Assembly (NCBI RefSeq): GCF_052068095.1
Contig: NZ_JBQHDG010000002.1
Coordinates: 310,001-374,000, forward strand
Reading direction: 5' to 3'
DNA length: 64,000 nucleotides
Origin: Phytohabitans sp052068095
Lineage (GTDB): Bacteria; Actinomycetota; Actinomycetes; Mycobacteriales; Micromonosporaceae
Numbering within the stretch: the stretch's first letter is position 1; the number at the start of each line of letters is the position of its first letter. Below are positions 1-7,712 of this stretch, one piece after another. Below the pieces are notes generated by a model. It was not told the origin of the DNA and ran no database searches. It saw only the letters and a list, made by a program, of their open reading frames with translations. A program made the position numbers and the translations under genes.

Positions 1-229
1 CGGCGGCCACCTCGGCGCCGTCGGAGGCCTCGCCGACCACCACGATGTCGTCCGCGCCGCCGAGGATCATCGCGAGGCCGGCGCGGACCAGCGCGTCGTC
101 GTCCACGATCAGGACCTTGATCGGCGCCTGGCCGCCCGCGGCGCCGACGCCGCCGGCCCGCGCGCCACCCGGAAAAGCGCCCGCGGCGCCGTCGCCGCCG
201 GGCGGCGGGCCGCCCGGGAAGGCGCTCAC
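1..229 (-). CDS. Response regulator, NarL/FixJ type, N-terminal part (runs off the left edge)
   Basis: Only the first 76 or so codons are in the window. After an unusual Gly/Ala/Pro-rich leader of about 35 residues comes a receiver-domain start, IKVLIVDDDALVRAGL, with the acidic DDD triad; the phosphorylated aspartate and the DNA-binding domain lie beyond position 1. The GTG start at 229 overlaps the TGA of the upstream histidine kinase in a GTGA quartet, so the two are translationally coupled and form a cognate two-component pair. The receiver would be phosphorylated by that kinase and control transcription, plausibly of the divergent ABC exporter (inference). No ATG/GTG sits closer to the receiver core, so the odd leader seems to be real. 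Confidence 0.85.
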   Translation of the reverse strand, partial: MSAFPGGPPPGGDGAAGAFPGGARAGGVGAAGGQAPIKVLIVDDDALVRAGLAMILGGADDIVVVGEASDGAEVAA

Positions 230-1458
230 GCCGGCCACGGCAGCCAGGCCCAGAGCCGGAAGTCGCCGGACGCGGTGCGGCCGCTCTCCAGCCGCCCGCC
301 GGCGAGCGTGGCCCGCTCGGTGAGCCCCACGATGCCGGTGCCCGTGCCGGGAATCTCCGGCCCGGCCGGCACGCCCACCGGCCACGGGTTGCGCACCTCG
401 ACCGACAGGCCGTCGCCGGCCGCCCCCGCCACGATCACGTCCACAGTGGAACCGTACGCGTGCTTGCGGGCATTCGTGAGTCCTTCCTGCACGATCCGGT
501 ACGCGTTTCGCCCCACCGCCACAGGCACCGCGCCGAGGTCGGCCACCCGCCGGTCGAGGCGCACCCGCATGCCGGCCGCCCGCGACTCGTCGACGAGGCC
601 GGGCAGGTCGGCGAGCGTGGGCTGGGGACGGTCGGGCGCCTCGTCGGCCGGGTCGTCGCGGAGCACGCCGATCACCTCGCGCAGCTCCTGGAGCGCCTGG
701 TGGGCGCTGTCGCGGATCACGCCGGCCGCGCGGGCCACCTCCTCCGGCGGCGCGTCCGGGCGAAACTCCAGCGCGCCCGCGTGCAGGCTCAGCAGCGAGA
801 TCCGGTGGGCCAGCACGTCGTGCATCTCCCGCGCGATGCGGGCCCGCTCGGCCTGGCGGGCCTGCGCCACCCGCAGCTGCTGCTCGGACTCGGCGCGGTG
901 GGCCCGGTCGCGGAGCGAGAGCACCAGCTGGCGGCGGGCCTTGACGACCAGCCCCCAGGCGAGCACCAGCGCCATGAACACCAGGGTCCAGACCAGGTCG
1001 ACCCACATGGGGCTGCTGCTCCACTCCGGCCGCAGCAGCGGAAAGACGAAGCCGCTGGCGACGCCGACCGCGGCGAGTGCCAGCGCCACCGCGACGCGCC
1101 GGTGCACCACGACCGTGAAGAACGCGACCACCGCGGCACCGACGCTGGTCACCGACCAGAGGCCGACGACCGTCACGGCGATAGTGAGCCCGACCGGCCA
1201 GCGCCGCCGCACCCACAGGCCGAGGCAGCACAGCAGGCCGAGCAGGAAGTCGAGGGTCATCCGCCCCTCGTCGATGCCCTGCTCGAAGCCGTACGCGGCC
1301 AGGATCAGCGCGAGCCCTACCGCGAAGAGGAACAGCAGCACGTCGACGACCCAGTCGCGGGCCGTGCGCCGCACCCGCCGGCGGTCCTCCGGGTAGGGTT
1401 TCGCCAGCAGCGCGCCGGGCAGCAGCGCGCGGTATTCGGGCGTTGCCCCACCAACCAT
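226..1458 (-). CDS. Sensor histidine kinase, NarL-partner (HisKA_3) type
   Basis: 410 residues. The N-terminal half holds about five to six hydrophobic segments (roughly residues 38-58, 70-83, 90-118, 122-142, 152-173). A HisKA_3 dimerisation helix follows with the phospho-acceptor His213 in AREMHDVLAHRISLL, and then an ATPase domain with the N-box EGLTNARKHA and the G-box GTGTGIVGL. There is no recognisable extracytoplasmic sensor domain, so the signal is probably sensed in or at the membrane, as in DesK-like kinases. The ATG at 1458 was chosen because residues further upstream read through the divergent ABC gene. The kinase autophosphorylates and passes phosphate to the response regulator encoded immediately downstream (GTGA overlap). 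A 151-bp gap separates it from the divergent ABC operon, the likely target. Confidence 0.93.
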   Translation of the reverse strand: MVGGATPEYRALLPGALLAKPYPEDRRRVRRTARDWVVDVLLFLFAVGLALILAAYGFEQGIDEGRMTLDFLLGLLCCLGLWVRRRWPVGLTIAVTVVGLWSVTSVGAAVVAFFTVVVHRRVAVALALAAVGVASGFVFPLLRPEWSSSPMWVDLVWTLVFMALVLAWGLVVKARRQLVLSLRDRAHRAESEQQLRVAQARQAERARIAREMHDVLAHRISLLSLHAGALEFRPDAPPEEVARAAGVIRDSAHQALQELREVIGVLRDDPADEAPDRPQPTLADLPGLVDESRAAGMRVRLDRRVADLGAVPVAVGRNAYRIVQEGLTNARKHAYGSTVDVIVAGAAGDGLSVEVRNPWPVGVPAGPEIPGTGTGIVGLTERATLAGGRLESGRTASGDFRLWAWLPWPA

Positions 1459-1609
1459 GATCAAATGGTACGACCCGGCAGGCGCCCGGGCATCCGACCA
1501 AAGTCGAATGCCGGCCATAGACCTCGGTCGGCGCGGGGACAGCCCTCGGTCACCCGCCGCCGACCTCGGGCCGATTCCGGGGTACCGGCCGGAGCCGCAG
1601 GCTGGACGC

Positions 1610-2497
1610 ATGATCAGTGTGGAGCACCTGACCAAGCGGTACGGCCAGCACACGGCCGTCGACGACGTGTCGTTCCGCTGCGAGGCCGGGACAGTGACCG
1701 GGTTCCTCGGGCCCAACGGCGCCGGCAAGTCCACGACCATGCGCATGATCTGCGGCCTCACGCCACCCACGGTGGGCGGGGCGACGGTGGACGGCGTGCC
1801 GTACCGGCGGCTGCCCAACCCGGGCCGCCGCGTGGGTGTGCTCCTGGACGCCTCCGCGCAGCACCCGGGCCGCACCGGCCGGGAGACGCTCAGCCTCGCC
1901 GCGCACGTCATGGGCGTCGACCGCGGCCGGGTGGACAAGCTGCTCGACCTCGTCGGGCTGGACGCCAAGGCCGGCCGCAAGCGGGTCCGCCAGTACTCGC
2001 TGGGCATGCGGCAGCGGCTCGGCCTGGCGCACGCGCTGCTGGGCGACCCGCGCGTGCTCATCCTCGACGAGCCGGCCAACGGGCTGGACCCGGAGGGGAT
2101 CTTCTGGATGCGTACGGTGCTGCGCGACTTCGCCGACCGGGGCGGCACCGTGCTGCTCTCCTCGCACCTGCTGCGCGAGGTCGAGGCGGTGGCGGACCGG
2201 CTGGTGGTCATCGGGGGTGGCCGGGTCGTCGCCGACGGCAGCAAAGAGGAGTTGCTCGCCGGCTCCGGGGTACGGGTGCGCGGCCTGGAGCCGGACAAGC
2301 TCGAATGGGCGCTCACCGCCGCCGGCGTGGCCGTGACCCCCACGCCGGACGGCGCGCTCGTCGCGCAGACCGACGCGGAGACCGTCGGGCGGGCCGCTAC
2401 CGCGGCCGGGCTCGTGCTGCTGGAGCTCCGCCCCGCCGACGGCGGCGGGCTGGAGCAGCTCTTCCTCCAACTCACCTCGAACGGAGCGCCTCGATGA
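1610..2497 (+). CDS. ABC transporter ATP-binding protein (exporter, drug/lipid type)
   Basis: 295 residues, the usual size for DrrA/CcmA-type single-domain ATPases. Walker A GPNGAGKS is at residues 34-41, the signature appears as YSLGMRQRLGLAHALLG, Walker B is VLILDEPANGLDP, and the H-loop SSHLL follows. The C-terminal ~80 residues form the extra domain found in ABC-2 exporter ATPases. It powers the membrane subunit encoded next (ATGA overlap), moving an unknown substrate out of the cell. The open frame extends upstream to 1457, but the ATG at 1610 starts exactly at the conserved ISVEHLTKRYG block, so it is preferred. The operon is divergent from the histidine kinase/regulator pair, the classic arrangement for bacitracin- or stress-responsive exporters. 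Confidence 0.93.
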   Translation: MISVEHLTKRYGQHTAVDDVSFRCEAGTVTGFLGPNGAGKSTTMRMICGLTPPTVGGATVDGVPYRRLPNPGRRVGVLLDASAQHPGRTGRETLSLAAHVMGVDRGRVDKLLDLVGLDAKAGRKRVRQYSLGMRQRLGLAHALLGDPRVLILDEPANGLDPEGIFWMRTVLRDFADRGGTVLLSSHLLREVEAVADRLVVIGGGRVVADGSKEELLAGSGVRVRGLEPDKLEWALTAAGVAVTPTPDGALVAQTDAETVGRAATAAGLVLLELRPADGGGLEQLFLQLTSNGAPR

Positions 2498-3252
2498 CCA
2501 CTCTGGAAGCGCCGCCCCGCCCCTCGCTCGGGCGCCTCACGCTCGTCGAGGTGCGCAAGATGACCGACACGCGGGCCGGCTTCTGGCTGCTGGCCGTGAC
2601 CGGGCTCGCGTACGCGGCGCTGGTCGTGGTCATGCTCATCGTCGCCGACCCGCCGGACCTCACGTTCTACGGCATCTTCCAGACCACGCTGCTGCCGGCC
2701 GGCGTGCTGCTGCCGGTCATCGGCATCCTCTCGGTCACCAGCGAGTGGACGCAGCGGGGCGCGCTGACCACGTTCACGCTGGTGCCGGAGCGCGAGCGGG
2801 TCGCCGCGGCCAAGGTGCTCGCCGGCTTCGTGCTGGCCGGCGCCTCGGTCGTCGCGGGGCTGCTCGTCGCCGCGGTCGGCAACGCGATCGGGATGACGTT
2901 CTTCGACGGCGACGGCAGCTGGCGGCTGACCGCCGGCGCGCTGGGCAGCGCGGTGCTGTTCCAGCTGATCAACATGACCGTCGGCGTGGCGTTCGGCATG
3001 CTGCTGATGAACTCCGCGCTCGCCATCGTCATGTACTTCCTGCTGCCGACCGTGTGGAGCATGCTCACCAACATGATCGACGCGCTGCGGACGCCGGCCG
3101 AGTGGCTCGACCTCGGCATGACCTCCCAGCCGCTCGTCGACAACACCATGGCCGGCGCGGACTGGCCCAAGCTCGCCGCCTCCGTCGGCGTCTGGCTCGC
3201 CGTGCCACTCGCCGCCGGCCTCGCGCGCCTCCTCCGCCGGGAGGTGGCCTAG
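2494..3252 (+). CDS. ABC-2 type transporter permease
   Basis: 252 residues with about six predicted membrane segments (for example LLAVTGLAYAALVVVMLIV near the N-terminus and VWLAVPLAAGLARLL near the C-terminus). The topology and the conserved SEWTQRGALTTFTLVPER loop match ABC-2 permeases. It starts inside the stop codon of the ATPase gene (ATGA), so the two subunits are made together and should form a homodimeric exporter with the ATPase. Substrate cannot be read from sequence. The stop codon TAG is directly abutted by a 163-bp palindromic element whose first base is the G of the stop. Confidence 0.88.
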   Translation: MTTLEAPPRPSLGRLTLVEVRKMTDTRAGFWLLAVTGLAYAALVVVMLIVADPPDLTFYGIFQTTLLPAGVLLPVIGILSVTSEWTQRGALTTFTLVPERERVAAAKVLAGFVLAGASVVAGLLVAAVGNAIGMTFFDGDGSWRLTAGALGSAVLFQLINMTVGVAFGMLLMNSALAIVMYFLLPTVWSMLTNMIDALRTPAEWLDLGMTSQPLVDNTMAGADWPKLAASVGVWLAVPLAAGLARLLRREVA

Positions 3253-3414
3253 GGCCTGTCTCCTGGGTCTCGGTGGAGCGAGGCGAGATCCAGGCGGCGT
3301 CCGGGGGTGCCGGGCGAAAGGCCGCATACAACACCGGTATGCGACCTTTTCGCCCGGTGCCGCCGCTCGTCGTCTGGGCCCGCCGCAGCCCGTCGAGACC
3401 CAGGAGACAGGCCC
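3252..3414. repeat. 163-bp imperfect palindromic element with 21-bp perfect terminal inverted repeats
   Basis: The outer arms 3252-3272 (GGGCCTGTCTCCTGGGTCTC plus one base) and 3394-3414 are perfect reverse complements. A second nested hairpin has arms 3306-3329 and 3337-3361 with a 7-nt loop and few mismatches, so the whole element can fold into a long branched hairpin. It carries no plausible gene. Size, terminal inverted repeats and position right after a stop codon resemble a MITE or REP-like mobile palindrome; it could also act as a transcription terminator or mRNA 3' stabiliser for the ABC operon. I see no clear target-site duplication. Confidence 0.75.
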
Positions 3415-3432
3415 GGGCGGTATACAGAGGAG

Positions 3433-4392
3433 ATGGCGGCTGACGCGGTACCCGGTGAGATGTCTGAGGCTGCGACGGCGCTGCTCGCCGCGCTCGACGG
3501 CGAGCAGCGCTCACTCGCGTCGCGGCCCTTCGCCGACGAGGCCGCGCGGCGGTGGATCGAGTACCGCCCGCGGCCCCGGCCCGGCGCGTGCCTCGCGGAC
3601 CTGGACCGCACCGCGCGCAAGGCGGCCCACCGGCTACTCGCGACGGCGCTGAGTCCGCCCGCGTACGCGCAGGCGATGGCGATCGTCGCCCTGGAGGAGG
3701 TGCTCGACCGCCAGGAGGGGTGGGCGCGCGGGCGGCACAGCAACGACTACTGGGTGGCGGTCTTCGGCGAGCCGGGGCGGGACGAGCCGTGGGGGTGGCG
3801 CTTCGAGGGCCACCACCTCTCGGTCACGATGACGGTCGCCGACGGGGTCGTCTCCCCCGCGCCGATCTTCCTGGGCGCCAACCCGCACCGCGTCGGGTAC
3901 GCCGGCGGCACCGTGCTGCGCCCGCTCGCCGCCGAGGAAGACCTGGCCCGCGCGCTGCTCGACGCGATGGGCCGCGCCGACCGCCGCGCGGCGATCGTCT
4001 CCGACGAAGCCCCGCCGGACATCCGCACCGCCACCCGACCCGCGGTCGGCGGGCCCCTCGAGCCGCGGGGCGTGCCGGCCAGCCGCCTCGGCCCCGGCGC
4101 GCGGGCGGCCCTCTACCGCCTCGTCGCCCTCTACCTCGACCGGCTGCCGCCCGGCCTGGCCGCGCTGGAGTACGCGCGGATCGAGAGCGGCGAGCAGTGG
4201 TTCGCGTGGGAGGGGCCGACCCGGCCGGGTGGGCGGCACTACTACCGGGTGCAGGGCGAGGACGTGCTGATCGAGTACGACAACACGACCGACGACGGCA
4301 ACCACGCGCACACGGTGCTCCGCCGGCCGCACGGCGACTTCGGCGACGACGTGCTCGCCAGCCACCGCGCGTCGGTGCCACACTCCGCCTAG
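3433..4392 (+). CDS. DUF3500 family protein
   Basis: About 319 residues, cytoplasmic, no signal peptide or membrane segment. Hallmarks of the DUF3500 family are visible: an N-terminal AATALLAALDGEQR helix, the block WGWRFEGHHLSV with its paired histidines, the PIFLGANP motif, and a C-terminal stretch with HYYRVQGEDVLIEYDN followed by NHAHTVLR. The family has no established biochemical role; the conserved His/Asp/Asn residues suggest a metal-dependent activity (inference). The ATG at 3433 has GAGGAG directly in front of it, with little spacing; the ATG at 3460, which starts nearer the family consensus, is a serious alternative. It appears to be a single-gene unit following the palindromic element. 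Confidence 0.8.
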   Translation: MAADAVPGEMSEAATALLAALDGEQRSLASRPFADEAARRWIEYRPRPRPGACLADLDRTARKAAHRLLATALSPPAYAQAMAIVALEEVLDRQEGWARGRHSNDYWVAVFGEPGRDEPWGWRFEGHHLSVTMTVADGVVSPAPIFLGANPHRVGYAGGTVLRPLAAEEDLARALLDAMGRADRRAAIVSDEAPPDIRTATRPAVGGPLEPRGVPASRLGPGARAALYRLVALYLDRLPPGLAALEYARIESGEQWFAWEGPTRPGGRHYYRVQGEDVLIEYDNTTDDGNHAHTVLRRPHGDFGDDVLASHRASVPHSA

Positions 4393-4449
4393 CGCGGCCC
4401 GCTCACCCAAAATCGCGCAACGATTCGTGAAGTTGCTGCGAATGTGTGC

Positions 4450-5640
4450 TTAGGGTACCGACCGCTTCGCCGCCGCTTCCGACCATTCCAGCAGGAGCAG
4501 GGTGGCGTCGTCGGCCGGCGGCCCGCCCTGGTGGTCGCGGACCGCGTGGGAGATGCGTCGGGCGGTCTCGGCCACCGGGAGACCGACCGCGGCGTGGCGT
4601 TCGACCAGGTCGACGAGGCGCTCCAGGCCGAAGAGCGTGCCGTCGGCGTCGCGGGCCTCGGTGATCCCGTCCGTGTAGAAGAGGAGGCGGTCGCCACGCT
4701 CCAGGCGCTCCTCGGCGACGGCGGTGGGCGCGGGCACGCCGAGCGGGGTGCGGCGGCCACCGGCCAGCGCGCGCACCGCCTTGCCGCGGCGCAGCAGGAC
4801 CGGCGGCGGGTGGCCGGCACCGACGTAGCGGAGGTGGCCGGCGTGCAGGTCGAACTCGGCCAGCACCGCCGTCACGAAACGCGAGTCGGTGAACTCCCCC
4901 TTCAGCGCGCGGTCGACCTCCTCCGCCATCTCGGCCAGCCCGGCACCGGCGCGGCGGCTGGCGCGGCTGGCGCCGAGGGCCACGGCGGTGGTGAGGGCGG
5001 CGGGCAGGCCCTTGCCGACTCCGTCGTACACGGCGAAGCGGGCCACCCCGTCGTCCACTGTGTAGTCGAACGCGTCGCCGCCCACCTCGTAGCTGGGTTC
5101 GAGCACGGCGGCGAGGACGAAGTGGTCGGTGGCGAACGTGAGCGGCGGCAGCAGCTGCCACAGCACCTCGGCGGCCGTGGTCATGGGCCGGGAGCGGCGG
5201 GCCACGACGATCGCGTCGCCGTACGCGGTCTTCGAGGTGATCATGTGCCCGACCAGGCCGGCGAGGAGGCGGGTGCCGGAGATCATCGCCGGGTCGGCCG
5301 GGTCGGCGCCGCGGACCTCCAGCACGCCGATCCGCTCGGTGCCGTTGACGATGGGCATCCAGAGGCGGGGCGGGTCGCCGGCGGACGGCACCGGGGTGAG
5401 CGTCATGAACGCCCGGCCCGCGACCGAACCCCGTATCGGGATCGGGTCGGTGGCCTTGTCGGGCGACAGCACGCGCAGCCGCTCCTGCTCGTGGTCGACG
5501 AGGTGGATGGTGACGTCGAGGCCGACCCGCGCGGCGGCCACCTCCACGATCTCGGCGAGCCCGCTCGGGCCGACGAAGTGTGCCACGTCGATCAGCTCGG
5601 CGAGCATGCCGTGCCATTCCGCGGGGCGCGGGACGCTCAT
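4450..5640 (-). CDS. PP2C-type Ser/Thr phosphatase (RsbU/SpoIIE-like) with N-terminal GAF-like sensor
   Basis: 396 residues. The N-terminal ~150 residues look like a GAF sensor (IHLVDHEQERLRVLS, then GRAFMTLTPVPS). The C-terminal ~230 residues form a SpoIIE/PP2C phosphatase with EVGGDAFDY and FAVYDGVGKGLPAA, FDLHAGHLRYVGAGHPPP, LLFYTDGITEARD and DDATLLLLEW, whose aspartates would bind two Mn/Mg ions. Such enzymes dephosphorylate STAS anti-anti-sigma factors, and the gene starts inside the stop codon of a STAS gene (ATGA), so the substrate is probably its neighbour. The ATG at 5640 is preferred because of this coupling. No RsbW-like kinase or sigma factor lies nearby, so the rest of the partner-switching module must be elsewhere. 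Confidence 0.92.
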   Translation of the reverse strand: MSVPRPAEWHGMLAELIDVAHFVGPSGLAEIVEVAAARVGLDVTIHLVDHEQERLRVLSPDKATDPIPIRGSVAGRAFMTLTPVPSAGDPPRLWMPIVNGTERIGVLEVRGADPADPAMISGTRLLAGLVGHMITSKTAYGDAIVVARRSRPMTTAAEVLWQLLPPLTFATDHFVLAAVLEPSYEVGGDAFDYTVDDGVARFAVYDGVGKGLPAALTTAVALGASRASRRAGAGLAEMAEEVDRALKGEFTDSRFVTAVLAEFDLHAGHLRYVGAGHPPPVLLRRGKAVRALAGGRRTPLGVPAPTAVAEERLERGDRLLFYTDGITEARDADGTLFGLERLVDLVERHAAVGLPVAETARRISHAVRDHQGGPPADDATLLLLEWSEAAAKRSVP

Positions 5641-5927
5641 AGCCCGAACAGCGGCGCCACGCCGGTGATCCGCAGAACCTCCTCGACGATGCGCCGGGGG
5701 TTGCGGACGCACAGCCGCACGCCGCTCCGCTGGGCCGCCTCGCGCCCACGCAGCAGCGCGCGCACGCCGCTGGAGTCGAGGAACGGCACGGCCGACAGGT
5801 CCACCACCACGTCGCGCTGGGCGCGGGCGAGCGCCGCCTCGATCTCGGCGACCACGCGATCCTCGGCCTGCATGTCCAGGTCGCCCTCGAGGTAGATCAC
5901 GGCTACCTCGTCCCGCGCGAGTGTCAT
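5637..5927 (-). CDS. STAS-domain anti-sigma factor antagonist (RsbV/SpoIIAA-like)
   Basis: 96 residues, exactly the size of a single STAS domain. The central block VVVDLSAVPFLDSSGVRALL has the DSSG motif (residues 51-54) in which one serine is phosphorylated by an anti-sigma kinase in characterised relatives. When dephosphorylated, such proteins bind the kinase and release a sigma factor. A strong Shine-Dalgarno (AGGAGG, complement of 5934-5939) sits six bases before the ATG. The downstream phosphatase overlaps its stop codon, so kinase antagonist and reactivating phosphatase are co-produced. Upstream DNA contains a possible SigB-like promoter. Confidence 0.95.
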   Translation of the reverse strand: MTLARDEVAVIYLEGDLDMQAEDRVVAEIEAALARAQRDVVVDLSAVPFLDSSGVRALLRGREAAQRSGVRLCVRNPRRIVEEVLRITGVAPLFGL

Positions 5928-5959
5928 CGGTCGCCTCCTAAGCCGTGATCAAATCTCAG

Positions 5960-5985
5960 TTACCCCGGACCGACCCTACTCACAC
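5960..5985 (-). promoter_or_regulatory. Candidate stress-sigma (SigB/SigH-like) promoter for the STAS-phosphatase operon
   Basis: On the minus strand GGGTAA (complement of 5960-5965) lies 16 bases downstream of GTGT (complement of 5982-5985), close to the GTTT-N14-16-GGGTAT pattern of alternative stress sigma factors. It is about 33 bases upstream of the STAS start codon. One base differs from consensus in each hexamer, so this is suggestive only. Confidence 0.3.
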
Positions 5986-6031
5986 ACGCGGCCCTCGACA
6001 GCTCTGCCGCCAGGTAACTAGTCTGAGGCAC

Positions 6032-6793
6032 ATGAGTCCTTACATCGTGGAGGCGGCCGCCTGGCAGGAAAGCTGGGACCGCCAGCAGGAGGCGTACATG
6101 CCGGACCGCGAGGAGCGCTTCACCGCCCTCCTGGACACGGTCGACGCGGTCACCGCCGGACGCGCACCCCGCGTACTCGACCTGGCCGGCGGCACCGGCT
6201 CGATCTCACTGCGGCTGCTGCGGCGCTTCCCCGAGGCCACCACCACCCTCCTCGACCTCGACCCGGTGCTCCGCCACATCGCCGCCGGAACACTCGGCGA
6301 GCGGGCCACGGTGGTCACGGCCGACCTGCGCACCAAGGAATGGCTGTCGGCCCTCCCCCACCAGGACTTCGACGCGGTGCTGACCGCGACCGCGCTGCAC
6401 TGGCTGGACCCGTCGCGCCTGGCCGAGCTGTACGGCGAGATCCGCGAAGCCCTCCGCCCCGGCGGCGTCTTCGTCAACGCCGACCACATGCCCGACGACG
6501 GCCTGCCCGGCTTGTCAGCCCGCCTCGGCGAGCGCGCGGACGCACTCCGCCACGCCCGCTACGCGGCCGGCGCGGCCCTGTCGTGGGCCGACTGGTGGGA
6601 TCGGGCGGCGGCCGACCCGACGCTGGGGCCGCTGGTGATCGAACGCAAGCGCCTCTTCACCGAGCACCACAGCTCGGAGTGGACGCCACCGGTGTCGTGG
6701 CACCTGGAGGCGCTACGGGCGGCGGGGTACGCGGAGATCGGGCTCGTGTGGCGCGGCGCGCGGGATGCCGCGGTGGCGGGGGTCAAGGGCTAG
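6032..6793 (+). CDS. SAM-dependent methyltransferase, class I
   Basis: 253 residues. The Rossmann-type SAM fold is clear: motif I VLDLAGGTGSIS, an acidic motif II end LLDLDPVL, a motif IV-like FDAVLTATALHWLDPS, and post-motif EALRPGGVFVNAD. The C-terminal third is the variable substrate-recognition region. The TALHWL signature is common in methyltransferases of the Tam/UbiE-like class acting on small molecules; the substrate cannot be named. The ATG at 6032 with TGAGG a few bases upstream was preferred to the frame opening at 5945. It is a lone gene, divergent from the STAS operon and convergent with the next gene across a 334-bp gap. Confidence 0.9.
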   Translation: MSPYIVEAAAWQESWDRQQEAYMPDREERFTALLDTVDAVTAGRAPRVLDLAGGTGSISLRLLRRFPEATTTLLDLDPVLRHIAAGTLGERATVVTADLRTKEWLSALPHQDFDAVLTATALHWLDPSRLAELYGEIREALRPGGVFVNADHMPDDGLPGLSARLGERADALRHARYAAGAALSWADWWDRAAADPTLGPLVIERKRLFTEHHSSEWTPPVSWHLEALRAAGYAEIGLVWRGARDAAVAGVKG

Positions 6794-7127
6794 GCATCTT
6801 TGCCCGCGTCCGCGTCTGGTCACCCGCCGCCACTCCCGCCCGGTACCGCTCGCCCGTGCGCTGCGCTTAGCTGAGGCTGCGCACGCGCTCCTCGAATCAG
6901 GCCGCGCGCACGCGCCGCACTCGGCCCGGGTTTCGGGCGAGCACCAGGTCCACATGGCGGGACAAGCGGCTCGCATCTGAGATGCGCCATGATCGTTAGC
7001 CCGGAAACCGGACGACACGCCGGGGAGACTCTGGGTGTTGGGCTAACGATCATCGGTGGACGCATTCGTGCGAGCAGGTCGACAGCTCGCCGAGAGCCAC
7101 ACCGTGACCCCCGCGCGCGGAGCGTGG
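6794..7127. other. 334-bp intergenic region with degenerate repeat and hairpins
   Basis: This gap between convergent genes has no supportable gene. Its left end (about 6795-6845) contains TTTGCCCGCGTCCGCGTC and looks like a degenerate copy of the repeat family found at 19.8, 31.5-32.1 and 40.7 kb. At 6973-6985 there is a small GCATC/GATGC hairpin, and at 6989-7053 a larger one described separately. Confidence 0.5.
6989..7053. repeat. 14-bp perfect inverted repeat, possible bidirectional terminator or IS relic
   Basis: ATGATCGTTAGCCC (6989-7002) is exactly complementary to 7040-7053, separated by 37 nt that hold a further short ACAC/GTGT stem. The arms are much less GC-rich than their surroundings. 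It sits between two convergent genes, where a terminator is expected, but there is no T tract; an insertion-sequence end or a mobile palindrome is equally possible. Confidence 0.5.
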
Positions 7128-7712
7128 CTAGGCGAAAGCGCTTCGGGCGAAGCTCACGCCGCCGCGTTCGGCCGGGTCTAGGAATGGGCGAGGCACCAGG
7201 CGCGGCGGCTGCCTGATGTAGACCTGGAGCGACGCGGCCTGGACGCGGATGTCGAGCCCGTCGCCCGCGATCCGCCAGTCGGGGTCGATCCAGCCGGTGC
7301 GGGGCGTCTCCTGCCGCACCTCGCGCAGCACCGCTGCCGTCTCGACGCGGCCGTGACCCAGACGGGCCGGCCGCGCGTCGTGGCCGATGGCCGCGGTGAT
7401 GCCGCCGGCGTCGCAGTCGAGTGTCGCGGGCGCGACCCACCACAGCGGCTGGCCGTCGGGGGTTTGCGGCTCGACGCGGCGGACGATGTAGTCGAAGTCG
7501 ACGCGCAGGTAGTCGACGGGCATCGTGTCGTCGACGATGTCGTCCTCGTCGGGCTCGCCCTCCAGCTTGCCGACGTCGACGGCGTGGACCAGGCAGCCCT
7601 GCCAGGCCAGCACGGGGGCGTCGTCGAGCGTCCACGCGGCCGGGTGCCACCAGCGGGCCGCGGGCAGGCCGGACTCCGGGTGCGCGGGTGGAGCCACGCC
7701 CGCCAGTGTCAC
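7128..7712 (-). CDS. Hypothetical protein, unrecognised
   Basis: 194 residues from a GTG start. I do not recognise the family. The protein has no signal peptide or membrane segment. It is rich in Trp and Asp, with blocks such as ARWWHPAAWTLDDAP, a strongly acidic EGEPDEDDIVDD, and QPLWWVAPATLDCDAGG; a C-terminal part has LDIRVQAASLQVYIRQPP. The GTG at 7712 overlaps the TGA of the dihydrolipoyl dehydrogenase gene by the GTGA quartet, so it is co-translated with that gene and is probably a real protein. Because of the coupling an accessory role near lipoamide-dependent complexes is possible but unproven. A GTG six codons later is an alternative start. Confidence 0.75.
   Translation of the reverse strand: MTLAGVAPPAHPESGLPAARWWHPAAWTLDDAPVLAWQGCLVHAVDVGKLEGEPDEDDIVDDTMPVDYLRVDFDYIVRRVEPQTPDGQPLWWVAPATLDCDAGGITAAIGHDARPARLGHGRVETAAVLREVRQETPRTGWIDPDWRIAGDGLDIRVQAASLQVYIRQPPRLVPRPFLDPAERGGVSFARSAFA

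Noticed and set aside
460..3252. Very long plus-strand frame of 930 codons covering the kinase and ABC genes
   Set aside because: Its first two-thirds are antisense to a clear histidine kinase or out of frame with the ABC ATPase; only its last part coincides with the real permease gene, which has its own coupled start at 2494.
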